Shown in pieces: positions 17,476-28,069 of a stretch of 64,000 nt of DNA (its first letter is position 1; each line of letters opens with the position of its first letter). The translations under genes were made by a program, and so were the position numbers. The stretch is from Arthrobacter sp. Y81 (lineage in GTDB: Bacteria > Actinomycetota > Actinomycetes > Actinomycetales > Micrococcaceae): the NCBI RefSeq assembly GCF_002929335.1, contig NZ_PJIL01000005.1, positions 186,001-250,000 of the forward strand, read 5' to 3'. The notes under the pieces were generated by a model, which was not told the DNA's origin, ran no database searches, and was given only the letters and a program-made list of their open reading frames with translations.

Positions 17476-18183
17476 TTACGGGCTTTTTGGCCCCTCCGAG
17501 GGCGTCGCTGAGGCGTTTTCACTGCCTCCGGAAACTAGTTCGTAATGGTCCCGGGTAATGAAGAAGGCAACACCGGCTGAGACGTTTCCGCAGGCCACGC
17601 CACCGTTGTAGGCCGAGCAGCGCAGGCCGTTCCGCTCGAGGTTCTGGCCGTCGTCCAGGACGGGGAGCTGGGATACGGGGCCGGCTTTGCTGCCTTTGGG
17701 CCCGAATTCGGCTTCCATCCGGGTCACACCGGAGCGGCATTCGCCGTAGCTCGCCTTGTCCGGCGTGAGCAGGGCTGCGCCGCCCAGGTAGCCCAGGCCG
17801 GTGCCGGCGCAGTCGTCCGTGACGTCCGCGGGATCAGGTTTGGCATACCTGGCCAGCTCGCAGTGCGCCACCGGCACGATGGCGAGCTTGTTGTTGCCGG
17901 GGTCGCTGAAGGCGTTTGGTTCATACGGCAGGTTGACGTGTTCGCCGCGCGCCGACGTGAGGGAGCAGACGGTGTTTCGGTCCGCCGTGACGAAGCTGAG
18001 TACGTCCTCGCCCGCAGAGAACGGGGCGGAGTCCGCCACGGGCGCCTGTTTCAGCTGCTCCAGCACGGGAAGCGGCGGCGGGGGCATGTAGTCCGGGTCC
18101 TTCTGCGTGACGGTGCACGCCGTGCAGGCCATCAGGAAGAGGGCGGCCAGGATCCCCAATACAGTCCGTCGCATGGCACCCAT
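17476..18183 (-). CDS. Putative lipoprotein of unknown function
   Basis: A 235-residue protein with a short basic N-terminus and a hydrophobic segment ending in a lipobox-like cysteine (residues about 8-23, ALFLMACTACT), followed by a Pro-rich linker PPPPLP. It is therefore probably a membrane-anchored extracytoplasmic lipoprotein. The mature part has seven or so cysteines (for example NTVCSLTS, HCELARY, DDCAGTG, GECRSG, LRCSAYNGGVACG), suggesting disulfides. This resembles DUF3558-type actinobacterial lipoproteins, but I cannot confirm a family. An internal ATG at 18174 is an alternative start. Confidence 0.7.
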   Translation of the reverse strand: MGAMRRTVLGILAALFLMACTACTVTQKDPDYMPPPPLPVLEQLKQAPVADSAPFSAGEDVLSFVTADRNTVCSLTSARGEHVNLPYEPNAFSDPGNNKLAIVPVAHCELARYAKPDPADVTDDCAGTGLGYLGGAALLTPDKASYGECRSGVTRMEAEFGPKGSKAGPVSQLPVLDDGQNLERNGLRCSAYNGGVACGNVSAGVAFFITRDHYELVSGGSENASATPSEGPKSP

Positions 18184-18184
18184 T

Positions 18185-18430
18185 ATGCGTCATGACCGCC
18201 GTCAGCCCGCGCCGGGAACGTTCGGCGTGCTCATCTACTACCTGGTCGCCAACATCGCTGCCTTCACGCAACCGGCCACAGACCGCCGATACCCCAAAGC
18301 ACTCCAAGTGGTTGGCGCCGTGGCATGTGTGGCCCTGGTCGCTACCCTCCCGCCGCTGTCCGTGGTGCTCGGCATCCTCATGTTCGCCGCAGGGATCATC
18401 CTGCGCCTGGCCAGGCTGAGCAGTGTCGGT
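18185..18430 (+). pseudogene. C-terminal remnant of an APC amino-acid permease
   Basis: A plus-strand reading frame encodes GTFGVLIYYLVANIAAFTQP followed by DRRYPKALQVVGAVACV and two hydrophobic helices. This is the typical last part of an amino acid/polyamine permease (helices 10-12). Nothing resembling the other ten helices exists upstream; instead the divergent lipoprotein begins immediately. The frame then runs on into the end of the permease gene on the other strand. I read it as a 5'-deleted gene fragment rather than a functional small protein. Confidence 0.55.
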
Positions 18431-18458
18431 TTCAGACCGTGCAGCCGACGCTCGGCGC

Positions 18459-20435
18459 TCAGCCGACGTGGACCCAGGGGCGTTTTGTGACGTCAGGTTC
18501 GGCCTCTCGGAGCACTTCGCGGGTGACCGGGGCGATCTCGCCTTCGCCTAGGAACAGGAAGCGCAGAAGGTTGATTACCGGGTTGCCTTCGGTCCAGCGG
18601 AAGTAGATGTGGGGCATTAGGCCGGTTACGTCCCGGATGTGGAAGAGCACCGAGGCAATGGTGTTCGGGACCACGGGGCCGTGCACTTCCAGGATCCGGT
18701 AGCCGTGCCGGACCACCCCACGGACTTCGAGTGCGGTTTCGAAGTCGGAGGAGTCATCCACGATCACTTCCAGGAACAGTGCCTCGTAGTCGACCGGAAT
18801 GTGGCTTACCTCGATTGCCGAGGTGAGCTTGTCCCGGTAGGCCTCTGCGGTCAGACGGAGCGGTTCGTGGGCGATGAGCGCGATGGGGCCGCTGAGGTTG
18901 GAGGACATGAATTCCAGCGCTTCCCGGTCAAGGTGGACGTGGGTGGCGTGAAGTTCGAAGGACCGGCGGACGCGGGACAACAGGGAGATCACGATGATGC
19001 CAAGAATGAAGATCGCGGCGATCCGGATGCCCTCGGGACGTTCGAAGATGTTGGCGATCGTGGTGTAGATGAAGACCACGGCAGTCACCCCGAACCCGAC
19101 AGTGCGTTTGCGCTGCCTCGCTCGGCGGGACGAAAGCGTGACGGCGACGGCTGCCGAGGTCATCAGTACCAGCACCCCGGTTGCGTACGCGCCGCCCTGG
19201 GCGTCGACGTCGGCGTCGAACAGGAACGTGATGAGGAAACCGACCAGGGTGAACACGAGCACCAGGGGCCGCACGGCCTTGGCCCATCCGGGGGCCATAC
19301 CGTAGCGGGGCAGGTACCGCGGGACCAGGTTCAGCAGCCCGGCCATGGCGGAGGCCCCCGCGAACCAGAGGATGGCGATGGTGCTGATGTCGTACACGGT
19401 GCCGAAGCCGACGCCGAGGTACTCGTGGGCCAGGAAGGCCAGGGCACGGCCGTTGGCCTGGCCACCGGGCTGGAAATCCTGCTCCGGGATCAGGACGACG
19501 GTGATGAAGCTGGTGGCGATCAGGAAGGTGCTCATGATCACGGCGGCCGTGGTCAGCAGGCGGCGGGCGCCCTTGATGCGGCCGACAGGGTTTTCCTCGG
19601 TGTCATCAGGATGGCCCTGGATCTGGGGCATGACAGCCACTCCGGTTTCAAAGCCGGAGAGGCCCAGCGCCAGTTTGGGGAAGACGAGCAGCGCGAAGCC
19701 GACGACCATGACCGGGTTGCCGTGGGAGGTCCACAGGGTGCTCCACCAGTCGCCGACGGCAACGGGGTGGGTGAACACCTCGAACAGTGTGGTGAGGACC
19801 ACGACCAGGTTCAGTCCGAGATAGAGGGCGACCAGGGTGACGGCGACGCCGATGGCTTCCTTGAATCCGCGCAGGAACACGGCGGCGAGCAGGGCGAGCA
19901 GGAAGAGTGTCACGGCAACGTTCTGCCCCTGTAGCCAGGCCGGGACGATCGGGTTCTGGATCACGTGGGCGGTGGCGTCCGCAGCGGAGAGCGTCATCGT
20001 GATCATGAAGTCGGTGGCGGCGAACCCGAGGAGAACCAGGACGAGCAGTTTGCCGCCCCAGCGGGGCATGAGGCGTTCCAGCATGGCGATGGAGCCCTCG
20101 CCGCGGGGGCTCTCGCCCGCAACCCGGCGGTAGACGGGCAGGGCGCCCAGGAGGGTGACGGCCACCAGGACGATGGTGGCCAGTGGGGAAATCACGCCGG
20201 CGGCGAGGGCCGCGATGGCCGGCTGGTAGCCCAGGGTGGAGAAGTAGTCCACCCCGGTCAGGCACATCACCTGCCACCACGGATGTTTCTTCAGGTGGGA
20301 GTCGCTTACGGCGCCGGGCCCCGGGTGTATCCCCTTGCTGTCCTGGAGTCCGAACAGCAGCCAGATCTTCAGGGCCGCCATGCCCTTGGGGCGTCGTGCT
20401 GATGGGTCCGCGGGGGGCCTGCTCAACGTGGTCAT
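18459..20435 (-). CDS. Large APC-superfamily permease, possible potassium transporter
   Basis: A 658-residue protein with about twelve helices in residues 40-480 and a soluble C-terminal region of about 170 residues. The first helix has [16 protein letters not shown], and the loop [19 protein letters not shown] is distinctive. APC-fold permeases with long cytosolic tails include the KUP and KimA potassium transporters. Together with divergence from the kdp operon this suggests K+ uptake, but an amino acid substrate is possible. The ATG at 20435 is chosen because GGAAAGGAAT lies directly upstream; the frame is open a little further. Confidence 0.75.
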   Translation of the reverse strand: MTTLSRPPADPSARRPKGMAALKIWLLFGLQDSKGIHPGPGAVSDSHLKKHPWWQVMCLTGVDYFSTLGYQPAIAALAAGVISPLATIVLVAVTLLGALPVYRRVAGESPRGEGSIAMLERLMPRWGGKLLVLVLLGFAATDFMITMTLSAADATAHVIQNPIVPAWLQGQNVAVTLFLLALLAAVFLRGFKEAIGVAVTLVALYLGLNLVVVLTTLFEVFTHPVAVGDWWSTLWTSHGNPVMVVGFALLVFPKLALGLSGFETGVAVMPQIQGHPDDTEENPVGRIKGARRLLTTAAVIMSTFLIATSFITVVLIPEQDFQPGGQANGRALAFLAHEYLGVGFGTVYDISTIAILWFAGASAMAGLLNLVPRYLPRYGMAPGWAKAVRPLVLVFTLVGFLITFLFDADVDAQGGAYATGVLVLMTSAAVAVTLSSRRARQRKRTVGFGVTAVVFIYTTIANIFERPEGIRIAAIFILGIIVISLLSRVRRSFELHATHVHLDREALEFMSSNLSGPIALIAHEPLRLTAEAYRDKLTSAIEVSHIPVDYEALFLEVIVDDSSDFETALEVRGVVRHGYRILEVHGPVVPNTIASVLFHIRDVTGLMPHIYFRWTEGNPVINLLRFLFLGEGEIAPVTREVLREAEPDVTKRPWVHVG

Positions 20436-20530
20436 GGATTCCTTTCCGCGCGGCACACCGCGTCGCGACCACAGCCGAAGCTAGCACCGGCCACGAAGGA
20501 TTCCCGCGGATTGTCGCCGATCTTTGCGAA

Positions 20531-20558
20531 TCCTTAACGCCGGGTCCTTAACACCGGG
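20531..20558. repeat. Tandem 14-bp direct repeat, possible KdpE site
   Basis: Two adjacent 14-bp copies, TCCTTAACGCCGGG (20531-20544) and TCCTTAACACCGGG (20545-20558), differ at one base. On the other strand each reads GTTAAGGA, which resembles the GTTAAGAA element nearer kdp. OmpR-type regulators such as KdpE bind direct repeats. It lies about 95 bp upstream of the permease start. Confidence 0.5.
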
Positions 20559-20619
20559 GCGAATGCGGGAACGGCGAAAGGCCGTGCGGACCGGTCCACC
20601 GACACAGGATTTGTCGCGG

Positions 20620-20671
20620 GCGCTAAGAAATCGTCAAGGTCCGGCCCTGGCGCGTTAAGAATTCGTTAGGG
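20620..20671. repeat. Spaced direct repeat upstream of kdp, possible KdpE operator
   Basis: GCGCTAAGAAATCGTCAAGG (20620-20639) and GCGTTAAGAATTCGTTAGGG (20652-20671) match at 15 of 20 positions, with start points 32 bp apart, about three helical turns. They lie 38 bp upstream of a TTGACT -35-like hexamer at 20709-20714 and 91 bp upstream of the first coding start. The rest of the 326-bp intergenic region holds no other gene I can see. Confidence 0.5.
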
Positions 20672-20761
20672 ACGGCTTTTTCATGGCTCTTTCGCGACTC
20701 GCCGGGGGTTGACTGGGCCTGTCCCGCAGAAAATGTTGCGGGCGGATGAAAGGAACGTGTC

Positions 20762-20881
20762 GTGGCCGATCTGGCTGTTGTGGGCATTTTTGTGGTGTCC
20801 ATGGGTTTCGTGATGTGGGTCGGTCATCTCCTGACCGGGGTGGTTGGCGGTGCCAGCGATGGGCCGGTGACGGACCAGTGA
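20762..20881 (+). CDS. Small 39-residue membrane peptide upstream of kdpF
   Basis: A GTG-started frame (MADLAVVGIFVVSMGFVMWV at the N-terminus) encodes a single hydrophobic helix at about residues 4-28, then a short polar tail ending GPVTDQ. Support for real translation is a good AAAGGA seven nt before the GTG, and a GTGA overlap of its stop with the kdpF start. It would be the first cistron of the kdp operon. It is not KdpF, which follows. It may be an additional small subunit or a translational coupler; no homologue is recognised. Confidence 0.6.
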   Translation: MADLAVVGIFVVSMGFVMWVGHLLTGVVGGASDGPVTDQ

Positions 20882-20976
20882 ACGCGGATGCCATCATGTG
20901 GGCCGTGCTGTTGATCGCGGGCCTGGCCCTGCTGGGCTACCTGCTGGTTGTGCTCATTCGCCCGGAAAAATGGTGA
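20878..20976 (+). CDS. kdpF: Potassium-transporting ATPase small subunit KdpF
   Basis: A 32-residue, single-helix peptide. The core ends in LLGYLLVVLIRPEKW, and the YLxxxLxRPEKF/W ending is diagnostic of KdpF, which stabilises the KdpFABC complex in the membrane. The GTG start overlaps the preceding small ORF (GTGA) and the stop is 7 nt before kdpA. A later in-frame ATG at 20896 could also serve as start. Confidence 0.85.
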   Translation: MNADAIMWAVLLIAGLALLGYLLVVLIRPEKW

Positions 20977-20983
20977 GGATCCA

Positions 20984-22651
20984 GTGAACTTCAATACTGC
21001 CTCGTTCCTCATTCAGGTGGCCGGCCTTGTCGTGGCCCTGGCCGCCGTGCACAAGCCGCTCGGGGTGTATCTGGCCCGGGTTTTCGAGGGCAAGACTTCG
21101 ACCCGGGCGGAGCGGCTGTTCTACCGGCTCGCCGGTGTTGACGCCGGGACCGAGCAGACCTGGTCCGTTTATCTGCGCAGCGTCCTGGTGTTCTCCGCCG
21201 TCTCAATCCTGGCGGTGTTCCTGCTCCAGCGGCTGCAGAGCGCCCTCCCGGGCAGCAACGGTCTGGCCGGGGTTGACCCCTGGGTGGCGATGAACACGGC
21301 GATTTCCTTTGTCACCAACACCAACTGGCAGACCTACGCCCCGGAGGCCACCGTCGGCATGTTCGTGCAGATGTGCCTTTTGGCCGTACAGAACTTCCTG
21401 TCCGCCGCCGTCGGCATCGTCGTCGCCGTCGCCTTGATCCGGGGCATCGCCCGCACCCGGACGGATCGGCTGGGAAACTTCTGGGTCGACCTGGCCCGGA
21501 CCTCGTTCCGTGTCCTGCTGCCGTTGGCGGCCGTCGTGGCCATCGTGATGGTCCTCGGCGGCATCGTGCAGAACTTCTGGTCCACCGACGTCACCAACCC
21601 GGCGTCCGGGATTGCGCAGACGATTCCCGGCGGGCCCGTCGCGTCCCAGGAGGCGATCAAGATCCTGGGCACCAACGGCGGCGGCTATTTCAACGCCAAC
21701 TCCGCCCACCCGTTTGAGAACCCGAACGTGTTCATCAGCCTGTTCCAGGTGTTTCTGCTCCTGCTGATCCCCTCGGCCCTGCCCTACGCCTACGGCCGGA
21801 TGGTGGGCGATCAGCGGCAGGGCTTCACCGTTGCCGCGGTCATGGGATCGCTCTGGCTGGCCTCCGTTTCCCTGATGGGCTGGGTGGTGGCCTCCGGGCA
21901 GGGAACAGCGACGGCGGCCGCCGGGGGCCTTGGCGAAGGATTCGAGCAGCGCTTCGGGCCGGTGCCGAGCGCGATCTTTGCCGCCTCCACCACTTTGACG
22001 TCCACCGGGGCCGTGAACACCGCCCATGATTCGCTGCCGCCGCTGGCCGGCGGCACTGCGATGGTGAACATGATGCTTGGGGAGGTTGCCCCCGGCGGGA
22101 CGGGCTCCGGGCTGTACGGCATGCTGATCCTGTCCATTATCTCCGTCTTCATCGCCGGGCTCATGGTCGGGCGCACTCCGGAATACCTGGGGAAAAGGAT
22201 CGGCCCGAGTGAAATGAAACTCACGGCCCTGTACATCCTGGTCACCCCGGCCCTGGTGCTCGCACTGACCGGCGTCACTGCCCTGCTCCCGGACGTCGTG
22301 GCCAATGCCCCGTCCTCGGGCCCGCACCAGTTCAGCGAACTGCTCTACGCCTTCACCTCCGGAGCGAACAACAACGGCTCGGCCTTCGGCGGCATCACCA
22401 CCTCCGGCCCGTACCTGTCGGTCATGATGGGCATCGCCATGCTGCTGGGCCGCTTCCTGCCGATTGCGCTGGTGCTGGCCCTGGCCGGCTCCCTCGCCCG
22501 GCAACAACGCATCCCCGTGTCGGCCGGAACCGTCCCGACCCACGGATGGCTGTTCGGCTCGCTGCTCCTGGGCGTGACGGTCATCCTGACCGCGCTCAGC
22601 TACTTTCCGGCCCTTGCCCTGGGGCCTCTCGCAGAAGGACTTCTCAAATGA
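20984..22651 (+). CDS. kdpA: Potassium-transporting ATPase, potassium-binding subunit
   Basis: A 555-residue channel-like subunit of the Kdp high-affinity K+ pump. Selectivity-filter-type loops are visible: [43 protein letters not shown] and [12 protein letters not shown]. The GTG start at 20984 has GAGGAT upstream, and the stop overlaps the kdpB start (ATGA). Length is standard. It works with KdpB for energy coupling and KdpC and KdpF for assembly. Confidence 0.97.
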   Translation: MNFNTASFLIQVAGLVVALAAVHKPLGVYLARVFEGKTSTRAERLFYRLAGVDAGTEQTWSVYLRSVLVFSAVSILAVFLLQRLQSALPGSNGLAGVDPWVAMNTAISFVTNTNWQTYAPEATVGMFVQMCLLAVQNFLSAAVGIVVAVALIRGIARTRTDRLGNFWVDLARTSFRVLLPLAAVVAIVMVLGGIVQNFWSTDVTNPASGIAQTIPGGPVASQEAIKILGTNGGGYFNANSAHPFENPNVFISLFQVFLLLLIPSALPYAYGRMVGDQRQGFTVAAVMGSLWLASVSLMGWVVASGQGTATAAAGGLGEGFEQRFGPVPSAIFAASTTLTSTGAVNTAHDSLPPLAGGTAMVNMMLGEVAPGGTGSGLYGMLILSIISVFIAGLMVGRTPEYLGKRIGPSEMKLTALYILVTPALVLALTGVTALLPDVVANAPSSGPHQFSELLYAFTSGANNNGSAFGGITTSGPYLSVMMGIAMLLGRFLPIALVLALAGSLARQQRIPVSAGTVPTHGWLFGSLLLGVTVILTALSYFPALALGPLAEGLLK

Positions 22652-24783
22652 CCCCGTCCCGGACGGACACCGCCGCCGCCGCCGCCGAAACCTACGCCGA
22701 CGGCAACCCCCTGGGCACCCCCGGGGAGCACAAGCACCACACCAAGGCCCCGGCGAAGCTGACGCTCTCCACCGTCGCGGCCGCACTCCCGGTCGCGGTC
22801 CGGAAGCTCGCACCGCGGCAGATGATCCATTCCCCGGTCATGTTCACCGTGCTTGTCGGCGCCGCCCTGTGCACGGTTATCAGCGCGGCCCGGCCGTCGG
22901 TGTTCGGCATCGCTGTCACGGCGTGGCTGTGGCTCACCGTGCTGTTCGGAACACTCTCCGAAGCCATCGCGGAGGGCCGGGGCAAAGCCCAGGCCGACAG
23001 CCTCCGGGCGAGCCGCAAAGGCGTACACGCCAGGCTGCGGCAGCCCGACGGCAGCACCAGGGACGTCCCCGGCACGGAGCTGCGGCTCAACGACGTCGTC
23101 ATCTGCGAAGCCGGGGACGTTATCCCCTCGGACGGTGAAATCATCGAGGGCCTGGCCAGTGTTGACGAATCGACCATCACCGGCGAATCGGCCCCGGTCA
23201 TCCGCGAATCCGGCGGGGACCGCTCCTCCGTCACCGGCGGCACCAGGGTCCTCTCGGACCGCATCGTCATCCGCATCACCGCCGAGCCGGGCCAGACCTT
23301 CATCGACCGGATGATCAAGCTCGTCGAGGGCGCCGTGCGGCAGAAGACCCCCAACGAGATCGCCCTGCACGTACTCCTCGTGTCCCTGACGATCGTGTTC
23401 CTCATCGTCACCATGTCCCTGGCACCGTTCGCCTCCCTCGCCGGGGCCACGCCGTCACCGATCGTGCTGGTCGCGCTCCTGGTCTGCCTGATCCCCACGA
23501 CCATCGGGGCCCTGGTCCCCGCGATCGGCATCGCGGGCATGGACCGCCTGGTCCAGCACAACGTGCTGGCCACCTCCGGCCGCGCCGTCGAAACCGCCGG
23601 GGACATCACCACCCTGCTGCTGGACAAGACCGGCACCATCACCTACGGCAACCGCCGCGCCGTCAACTTCTTCCCCGCCAACGCTGTGGAGCGGACCGAA
23701 CTCATCGACGCGGCCCGGCTCTCCAGCCTGGCCGATGACACCCCCGAGGGGCGCTCCATCGTGGACCTCGCCGCAGACAAAGGCGTGACCGGGCCTGACC
23801 TGGGCGCACTCCGAAAGACCTTCGGCGAGTTTGCGGTGGTCGAGTTCAGCGCCAGCACCCGGATGAGCGGGCTGGATGTTGACGGCACGCAGATCCGCAA
23901 GGGCGCCGCGTCCGCGGTAGCCGCGTTCGTTGAAGAGGCCGGCGGCCGCATCCCGGCCGAAGTCGAGCACCGGGTGAAGGAAATCTCCGCCCAGGGCGGC
24001 ACACCCCTGCTGGTCGCCCGGATCAGCGCGGCCAGCCACGCCGAAGTCCTCGGAACCGTCCACCTGGCCGACGTCGTCAAGCCCGGCATGCACGCCCGCT
24101 TCGCCGAACTGCGGAAAATGGGAATCCGGACCGTGATGATCACCGGCGACAACCCCATCACCGCCAAGGCGATCGCCGCCGAGGCCGGCGTCGATGACTT
24201 CCTCGCCGAAGCCACCCCCGAGGACAAACTCGCCGTCATCAAAAAGGAACAGTCCGAAGGGAGGCTGGTGGCCATGACCGGGGACGGCACCAACGATGCC
24301 CCCGCGCTGGCCGCCGCCGACGTCGGGGTCGCGATGAACTCCGGGACCCCGGCAGCGAAGGAGGCCGCGAACATGGTGGATCTCGACTCCGATCCGACCA
24401 AGCTCATCAACATCGTCGGCATCGGCAAGCAACTGCTCATCACCCGCGGCGCGCTCACCACCTTCTCGGTCGCGAACGACGTCGCCAAATACTTCGCCAT
24501 CGTCCCGGCCCTGTTCACCGCCGCCTTCCCCGGGCTCGGGCTGCTGAACATCATGGGCCTGGCCACCCCGTCCTCGGCCATCCTGTCCGCGGTGATCTTC
24601 AACGCCCTGATCATCATTGCCCTGGTACCGCTGGCCCTGCGCGGCGTGAAGTACCGGGCAGTGTCGGCCAACCAGGCCCTGGGCCGGAACCTGCTGGTCT
24701 ACGGGCTCGGCGGGCTCATCGCACCCTTCATCGGCATCAAACTCATCGACCTGCTCATTTCCCTCATCCCCGGTATCGGCTAG
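22648..24783 (+). CDS. kdpB: Potassium-transporting ATPase, ATP-binding subunit
   Basis: A 711-residue P-type ATPase. The phosphorylated residue is Asp326 in [14 protein letters not shown]. The TGES loop ([10 protein letters not shown]), the [12 protein letters not shown] hinge and [13 protein letters not shown] are all present. The N-terminus is about 30 residues longer than the E. coli protein, with a His-rich EHKHHTK segment. The ATG overlaps the kdpA stop, and AGAAGGA lies upstream. Confidence 0.97.
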   Translation: MTPSRTDTAAAAAETYADGNPLGTPGEHKHHTKAPAKLTLSTVAAALPVAVRKLAPRQMIHSPVMFTVLVGAALCTVISAARPSVFGIAVTAWLWLTVLFGTLSEAIAEGRGKAQADSLRASRKGVHARLRQPDGSTRDVPGTELRLNDVVICEAGDVIPSDGEIIEGLASVDESTITGESAPVIRESGGDRSSVTGGTRVLSDRIVIRITAEPGQTFIDRMIKLVEGAVRQKTPNEIALHVLLVSLTIVFLIVTMSLAPFASLAGATPSPIVLVALLVCLIPTTIGALVPAIGIAGMDRLVQHNVLATSGRAVETAGDITTLLLDKTGTITYGNRRAVNFFPANAVERTELIDAARLSSLADDTPEGRSIVDLAADKGVTGPDLGALRKTFGEFAVVEFSASTRMSGLDVDGTQIRKGAASAVAAFVEEAGGRIPAEVEHRVKEISAQGGTPLLVARISAASHAEVLGTVHLADVVKPGMHARFAELRKMGIRTVMITGDNPITAKAIAAEAGVDDFLAEATPEDKLAVIKKEQSEGRLVAMTGDGTNDAPALAAADVGVAMNSGTPAAKEAANMVDLDSDPTKLINIVGIGKQLLITRGALTTFSVANDVAKYFAIVPALFTAAFPGLGLLNIMGLATPSSAILSAVIFNALIIIALVPLALRGVKYRAVSANQALGRNLLVYGLGGLIAPFIGIKLIDLLISLIPGIG

Positions 24784-24793
24784 GAACACCCCC

Positions 24794-25405
24794 ATGAACA
24801 TTCTCACCGGTTACCTCCGTCAGGCCGGAACCGCCCTGCGGTTCCTCATTCTTGCCACCGTGGTTCTCGGACTGGTCTATCCATTGGCGATCTTCGGCAT
24901 CGGGCAGGCCATCGCCCCCTACCAGGCCAACGGATCCATTCTGAAAGGCCCGGACGGCAAGCCCGCCGCTTCGGCACTGCTGGCACAGGTCTCCGCCGAC
25001 GATACCGGCATCCAGGACCCGAAATGGTTCCACGCCCGGCCCTCGGCCGTGAAGTGGGACCCGGACTCGTCCTCGCCCAGCAACCTCGGCCCCAACGATC
25101 CCAAGCTGCTCGATGCCGTCACCGCCAACCGGTCAGCCATTGCCGAGGCAGAAGGCATCAACGGGGCGGATGTCCCCTCAGATGCCGTGACGGCCAGTGG
25201 ATCCGGGCTGGACCCGGACATCTCCCCGGCCTACGCCAGGATCCAGGTCCCCAGGATCGCCGCAGCCAGCGGCCTCAGCCCCGAAGCGGTCCAGTCCATG
25301 GTCGACCGGCACACCAGTACAGGTCTGGAGGCGCTCCTGGGACAGCCCTCCGTGAACGTCACGGCACTGAACCTGGACCTGGCCGCCGCGGTGCAGTCCA
25401 AGTGA
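24794..25405 (+). CDS. kdpC: Potassium-transporting ATPase, KdpC subunit
   Basis: A 203-residue subunit with one N-terminal membrane helix (residues about 14-36, ending in VYPLAIFGIGQ) and a periplasm-facing type domain. SGSGLDPDISPAYARIQVPRI and the C-terminal GLSPEAVQSMVDRHT segment are hallmarks of KdpC. It starts 10 nt after kdpB. It stabilises the pump and influences affinity for ATP and potassium. Confidence 0.96.
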   Translation: MNILTGYLRQAGTALRFLILATVVLGLVYPLAIFGIGQAIAPYQANGSILKGPDGKPAASALLAQVSADDTGIQDPKWFHARPSAVKWDPDSSSPSNLGPNDPKLLDAVTANRSAIAEAEGINGADVPSDAVTASGSGLDPDISPAYARIQVPRIAAASGLSPEAVQSMVDRHTSTGLEALLGQPSVNVTALNLDLAAAVQSK

Positions 25406-25417
25406 AAGAATGACCAC

Positions 25418-28069
25418 ATGGCACGGGCAACGCTGCGGATCTTCCTGGGGGCCGCACCCGGGGTCGGCAAAACCTACGCCATGCTCGAGGAGGGCCACCG
25501 GCTAAAAGGACGCGGCGAGGATGTCGTGGTCGCCTTCGCGATGGACCACGGCCGCAGCGACACCCGTGCCCTGCTCGACGGGATCGACGTCATCCCGCCC
25601 CGGCGCCTCCCGTACCGGGGCACCGAGTTCGAAGAGATGGACCTCGACGCCGTCCTGGCACGCCGGCCCGGCACCGCGATCGTGGACGAATACGCGCACT
25701 CCAACATCCCCGGCAGCCGCCACCCCAAACGCTGGCAGGACATCGAGGAACTCCTCACCGCCGGCATCAACGTCCTGTCCACCGTCAACATCCAGCACCT
25801 GGAATCCCTGGGTGACGTCGTCAATGCCATCACCGATGTCCGGCAGGCCGAGACCGTGCCCGATGACATCGTCCGGCGCGCCGATCAGATCCATCTGGTG
25901 GACATTTCCCCGGAACTGCTCCGTCAGCGCCTCGGCGACGGAAAAATCTACGCCGCCGACAAGATCGACGCCGCCCTGTCCAACTACTTCCGCCTCGGTA
26001 ACCTGACAGCCCTGCGGGAACTTGCCCTGCTCTGGCTCGCCGACAGGGTGGATGAGGGCCTGGCCAAATACCGTGCCGAGCAGGGGATCGAAGCCAGCTG
26101 GCCGGCTCGTGAACGGATTGTCATCGGCCTCACCGGCGGCCCCGAAGGCGAGGCTCTGATCCGCCGGGCCGCCAGAATCCTCAAGCGCGTCAGCGGCGGA
26201 GACCTGCTCGCTGTTCATGTGCGCGCCGCGGATGGCGTCGCCGCAGAATCCCCGCAGGCCCTCGAAGCCCAGCGCCAACTGATCCGAGACCTTGGCGGCA
26301 GCTACCACACCGTGGCCGGAGAAGACCCGGCCACGGCCCTGCTGGACTTCGCCCGCAGCGTCAACGCCACCCAGATCGTCGTCGGTGTCTCCCGCCACAG
26401 CAACCTCAGCAGACTGTTCGGCGGCGGCGGGATCGGCAACCGGGTGGTCAGGGACTCCGGCGACATCGACGTGCACATGGTCTCCCATGCGCTCGGCGGG
26501 CGCGGCCTCGACCATCCACGGGAACGGGACCTCGGACGCGTCCGGGTTGCTGTCGGCTTCGCCCTGGCAGTCCTTCTCCCGGTCCTGCTGCAGCTGCTGC
26601 TGGCCGCCAGCCCGGCCCATAATGTTGCGACGGCCGTCCTGATCCAGCTCACCGGATCGATTGCCGTCGCACTGGTCGGCGGGCTGTGGCCGGCATTGCT
26701 TGGAGCACTGTGGAGCAGCCTCCTGGTGAACTACTATTCCACTCCGCCGGTAGGCAACCTGACTATCAGCGACCCGCAGAACATCCTCGCGCTCCTGGTC
26801 TTCGTCGGCGTCTCCGCAGCTGTGGCAGCCGTGGTGGACGTTTCGGCCCGCCGCTCGAAGGAAGCCTCCCGCGCCCGGGCGGAGGCCGCAACCCTGGGTG
26901 ATCTGACGCGCGGGGCCGTCAGCGCCGAGGACACGGTCAAGGGATTGCTCGAGCAGGCGCTGGACGTGTTCCAGGTGCGCGGCTCATCCCTCTTCACCCG
27001 GGCGGGCAGCACCTCCGGGAGCAACGCGGCCGCCGACGGCACTGACAGCAGCTGGCGGCTCGTGGCCCACGCAGGGGATATTGCCGCCACCGGCCCGGAT
27101 GAAGGCGAGAACATCGAAGACGTGAATCCAGGGACCCGCCTCGTCCTCTCAGGCAGGGTCCTGCCGGCTGCCGACCGGCGCCTGCTCGGCGCGTTCGGCG
27201 TCCAGCTCGCGGCCCAGCTCGAACGCCGCCAGCTCGCGGCGAGCCGCCGCGAAGTCCTCCGCCTGGCCGAAAGCAACACTATGCGCACCTCGATCCTCCG
27301 TGCCGTCTCCCACGACCTGCGCACACCACTGGCCGGTATCAAACTGGCAGTCGGCGGCCTCAGACAGCCCAACATCCACTACACCGCAGAGGAGGAACAG
27401 GAACTGCTCGCCACCATTGACGAGTGCTCGGACCGCCTCGACGCCCTCGTGGGCAACCTCCTGGACATGTCCCGGATCACCTCGGACTCAGTGAACCCCC
27501 TGATCCGGCCGGTCCGCTGGTACGAAGTCATCCAGCCAGCCCTGCACGGCATCCCGGCCGGCAGGGTCCGGGTGGACCTGCCGCCCAACATGCCCGAAGT
27601 GGATGCCGACGCGGGAATGCTCGAACGGGTCATTGCCAACATCGTGGAAAACGCCATCAAATACGCCCCGGATTCCGACATCGTCCTGGTCGGCGCCGCC
27701 GGCGGACTCAGCACCACCACACTGACAGGGCAGCCGGCAGGGGAACTGCGCATCATCGACCACGGCCAGGGCGTCCCCGCCGAAAGCGTCGTGCAAATGT
27801 TCCAACCATTCCAACGGCTCGACGACGTCCCGGCGGCCACAGGGGTCGGGCTCGGCCTGGCCGTGGCCAAAGGCTTCACCGAAGCGATGGGCGGCACACT
27901 CACCGCCGAACAGACACCCGGCGGCGGACTCACCATGGTTATCCGCCTGCCGCTCTCCACCGGCGTAGCCTTCACCGACGACGGTGCGCAGGCGCCGGTA
28001 AGCGCACAGTCCGCGCTCCTGCGACGGCAGCACACCTCACCCCTCCCAGCCCGGAAGCAGACACCATGA
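25418..28069 (+). CDS. kdpD: Sensor histidine kinase KdpD
   Basis: An 883-residue osmosensitive K+ sensor. The N-terminal KdpD domain carries Walker-type GAAPGVGKTYAMLEEGH (about 9-25) and DEYAHSNIPGSRHPKRW. A universal-stress-protein-like domain follows (about 225-350), then four membrane helices (about 375-480), a GAF-like linker, and the kinase core with phospho-acceptor His632 in SHDLRTPLAG. The ATP-binding part has NIVENAIKYAP and GVGLGLAVAKGF. It lies 12 nt after kdpC and overlaps kdpE (ATGA), so sensor and pump are co-transcribed. Confidence 0.95.
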   Translation: MARATLRIFLGAAPGVGKTYAMLEEGHRLKGRGEDVVVAFAMDHGRSDTRALLDGIDVIPPRRLPYRGTEFEEMDLDAVLARRPGTAIVDEYAHSNIPGSRHPKRWQDIEELLTAGINVLSTVNIQHLESLGDVVNAITDVRQAETVPDDIVRRADQIHLVDISPELLRQRLGDGKIYAADKIDAALSNYFRLGNLTALRELALLWLADRVDEGLAKYRAEQGIEASWPARERIVIGLTGGPEGEALIRRAARILKRVSGGDLLAVHVRAADGVAAESPQALEAQRQLIRDLGGSYHTVAGEDPATALLDFARSVNATQIVVGVSRHSNLSRLFGGGGIGNRVVRDSGDIDVHMVSHALGGRGLDHPRERDLGRVRVAVGFALAVLLPVLLQLLLAASPAHNVATAVLIQLTGSIAVALVGGLWPALLGALWSSLLVNYYSTPPVGNLTISDPQNILALLVFVGVSAAVAAVVDVSARRSKEASRARAEAATLGDLTRGAVSAEDTVKGLLEQALDVFQVRGSSLFTRAGSTSGSNAAADGTDSSWRLVAHAGDIAATGPDEGENIEDVNPGTRLVLSGRVLPAADRRLLGAFGVQLAAQLERRQLAASRREVLRLAESNTMRTSILRAVSHDLRTPLAGIKLAVGGLRQPNIHYTAEEEQELLATIDECSDRLDALVGNLLDMSRITSDSVNPLIRPVRWYEVIQPALHGIPAGRVRVDLPPNMPEVDADAGMLERVIANIVENAIKYAPDSDIVLVGAAGGLSTTTLTGQPAGELRIIDHGQGVPAESVVQMFQPFQRLDDVPAATGVGLGLAVAKGFTEAMGGTLTAEQTPGGGLTMVIRLPLSTGVAFTDDGAQAPVSAQSALLRRQHTSPLPARKQTP

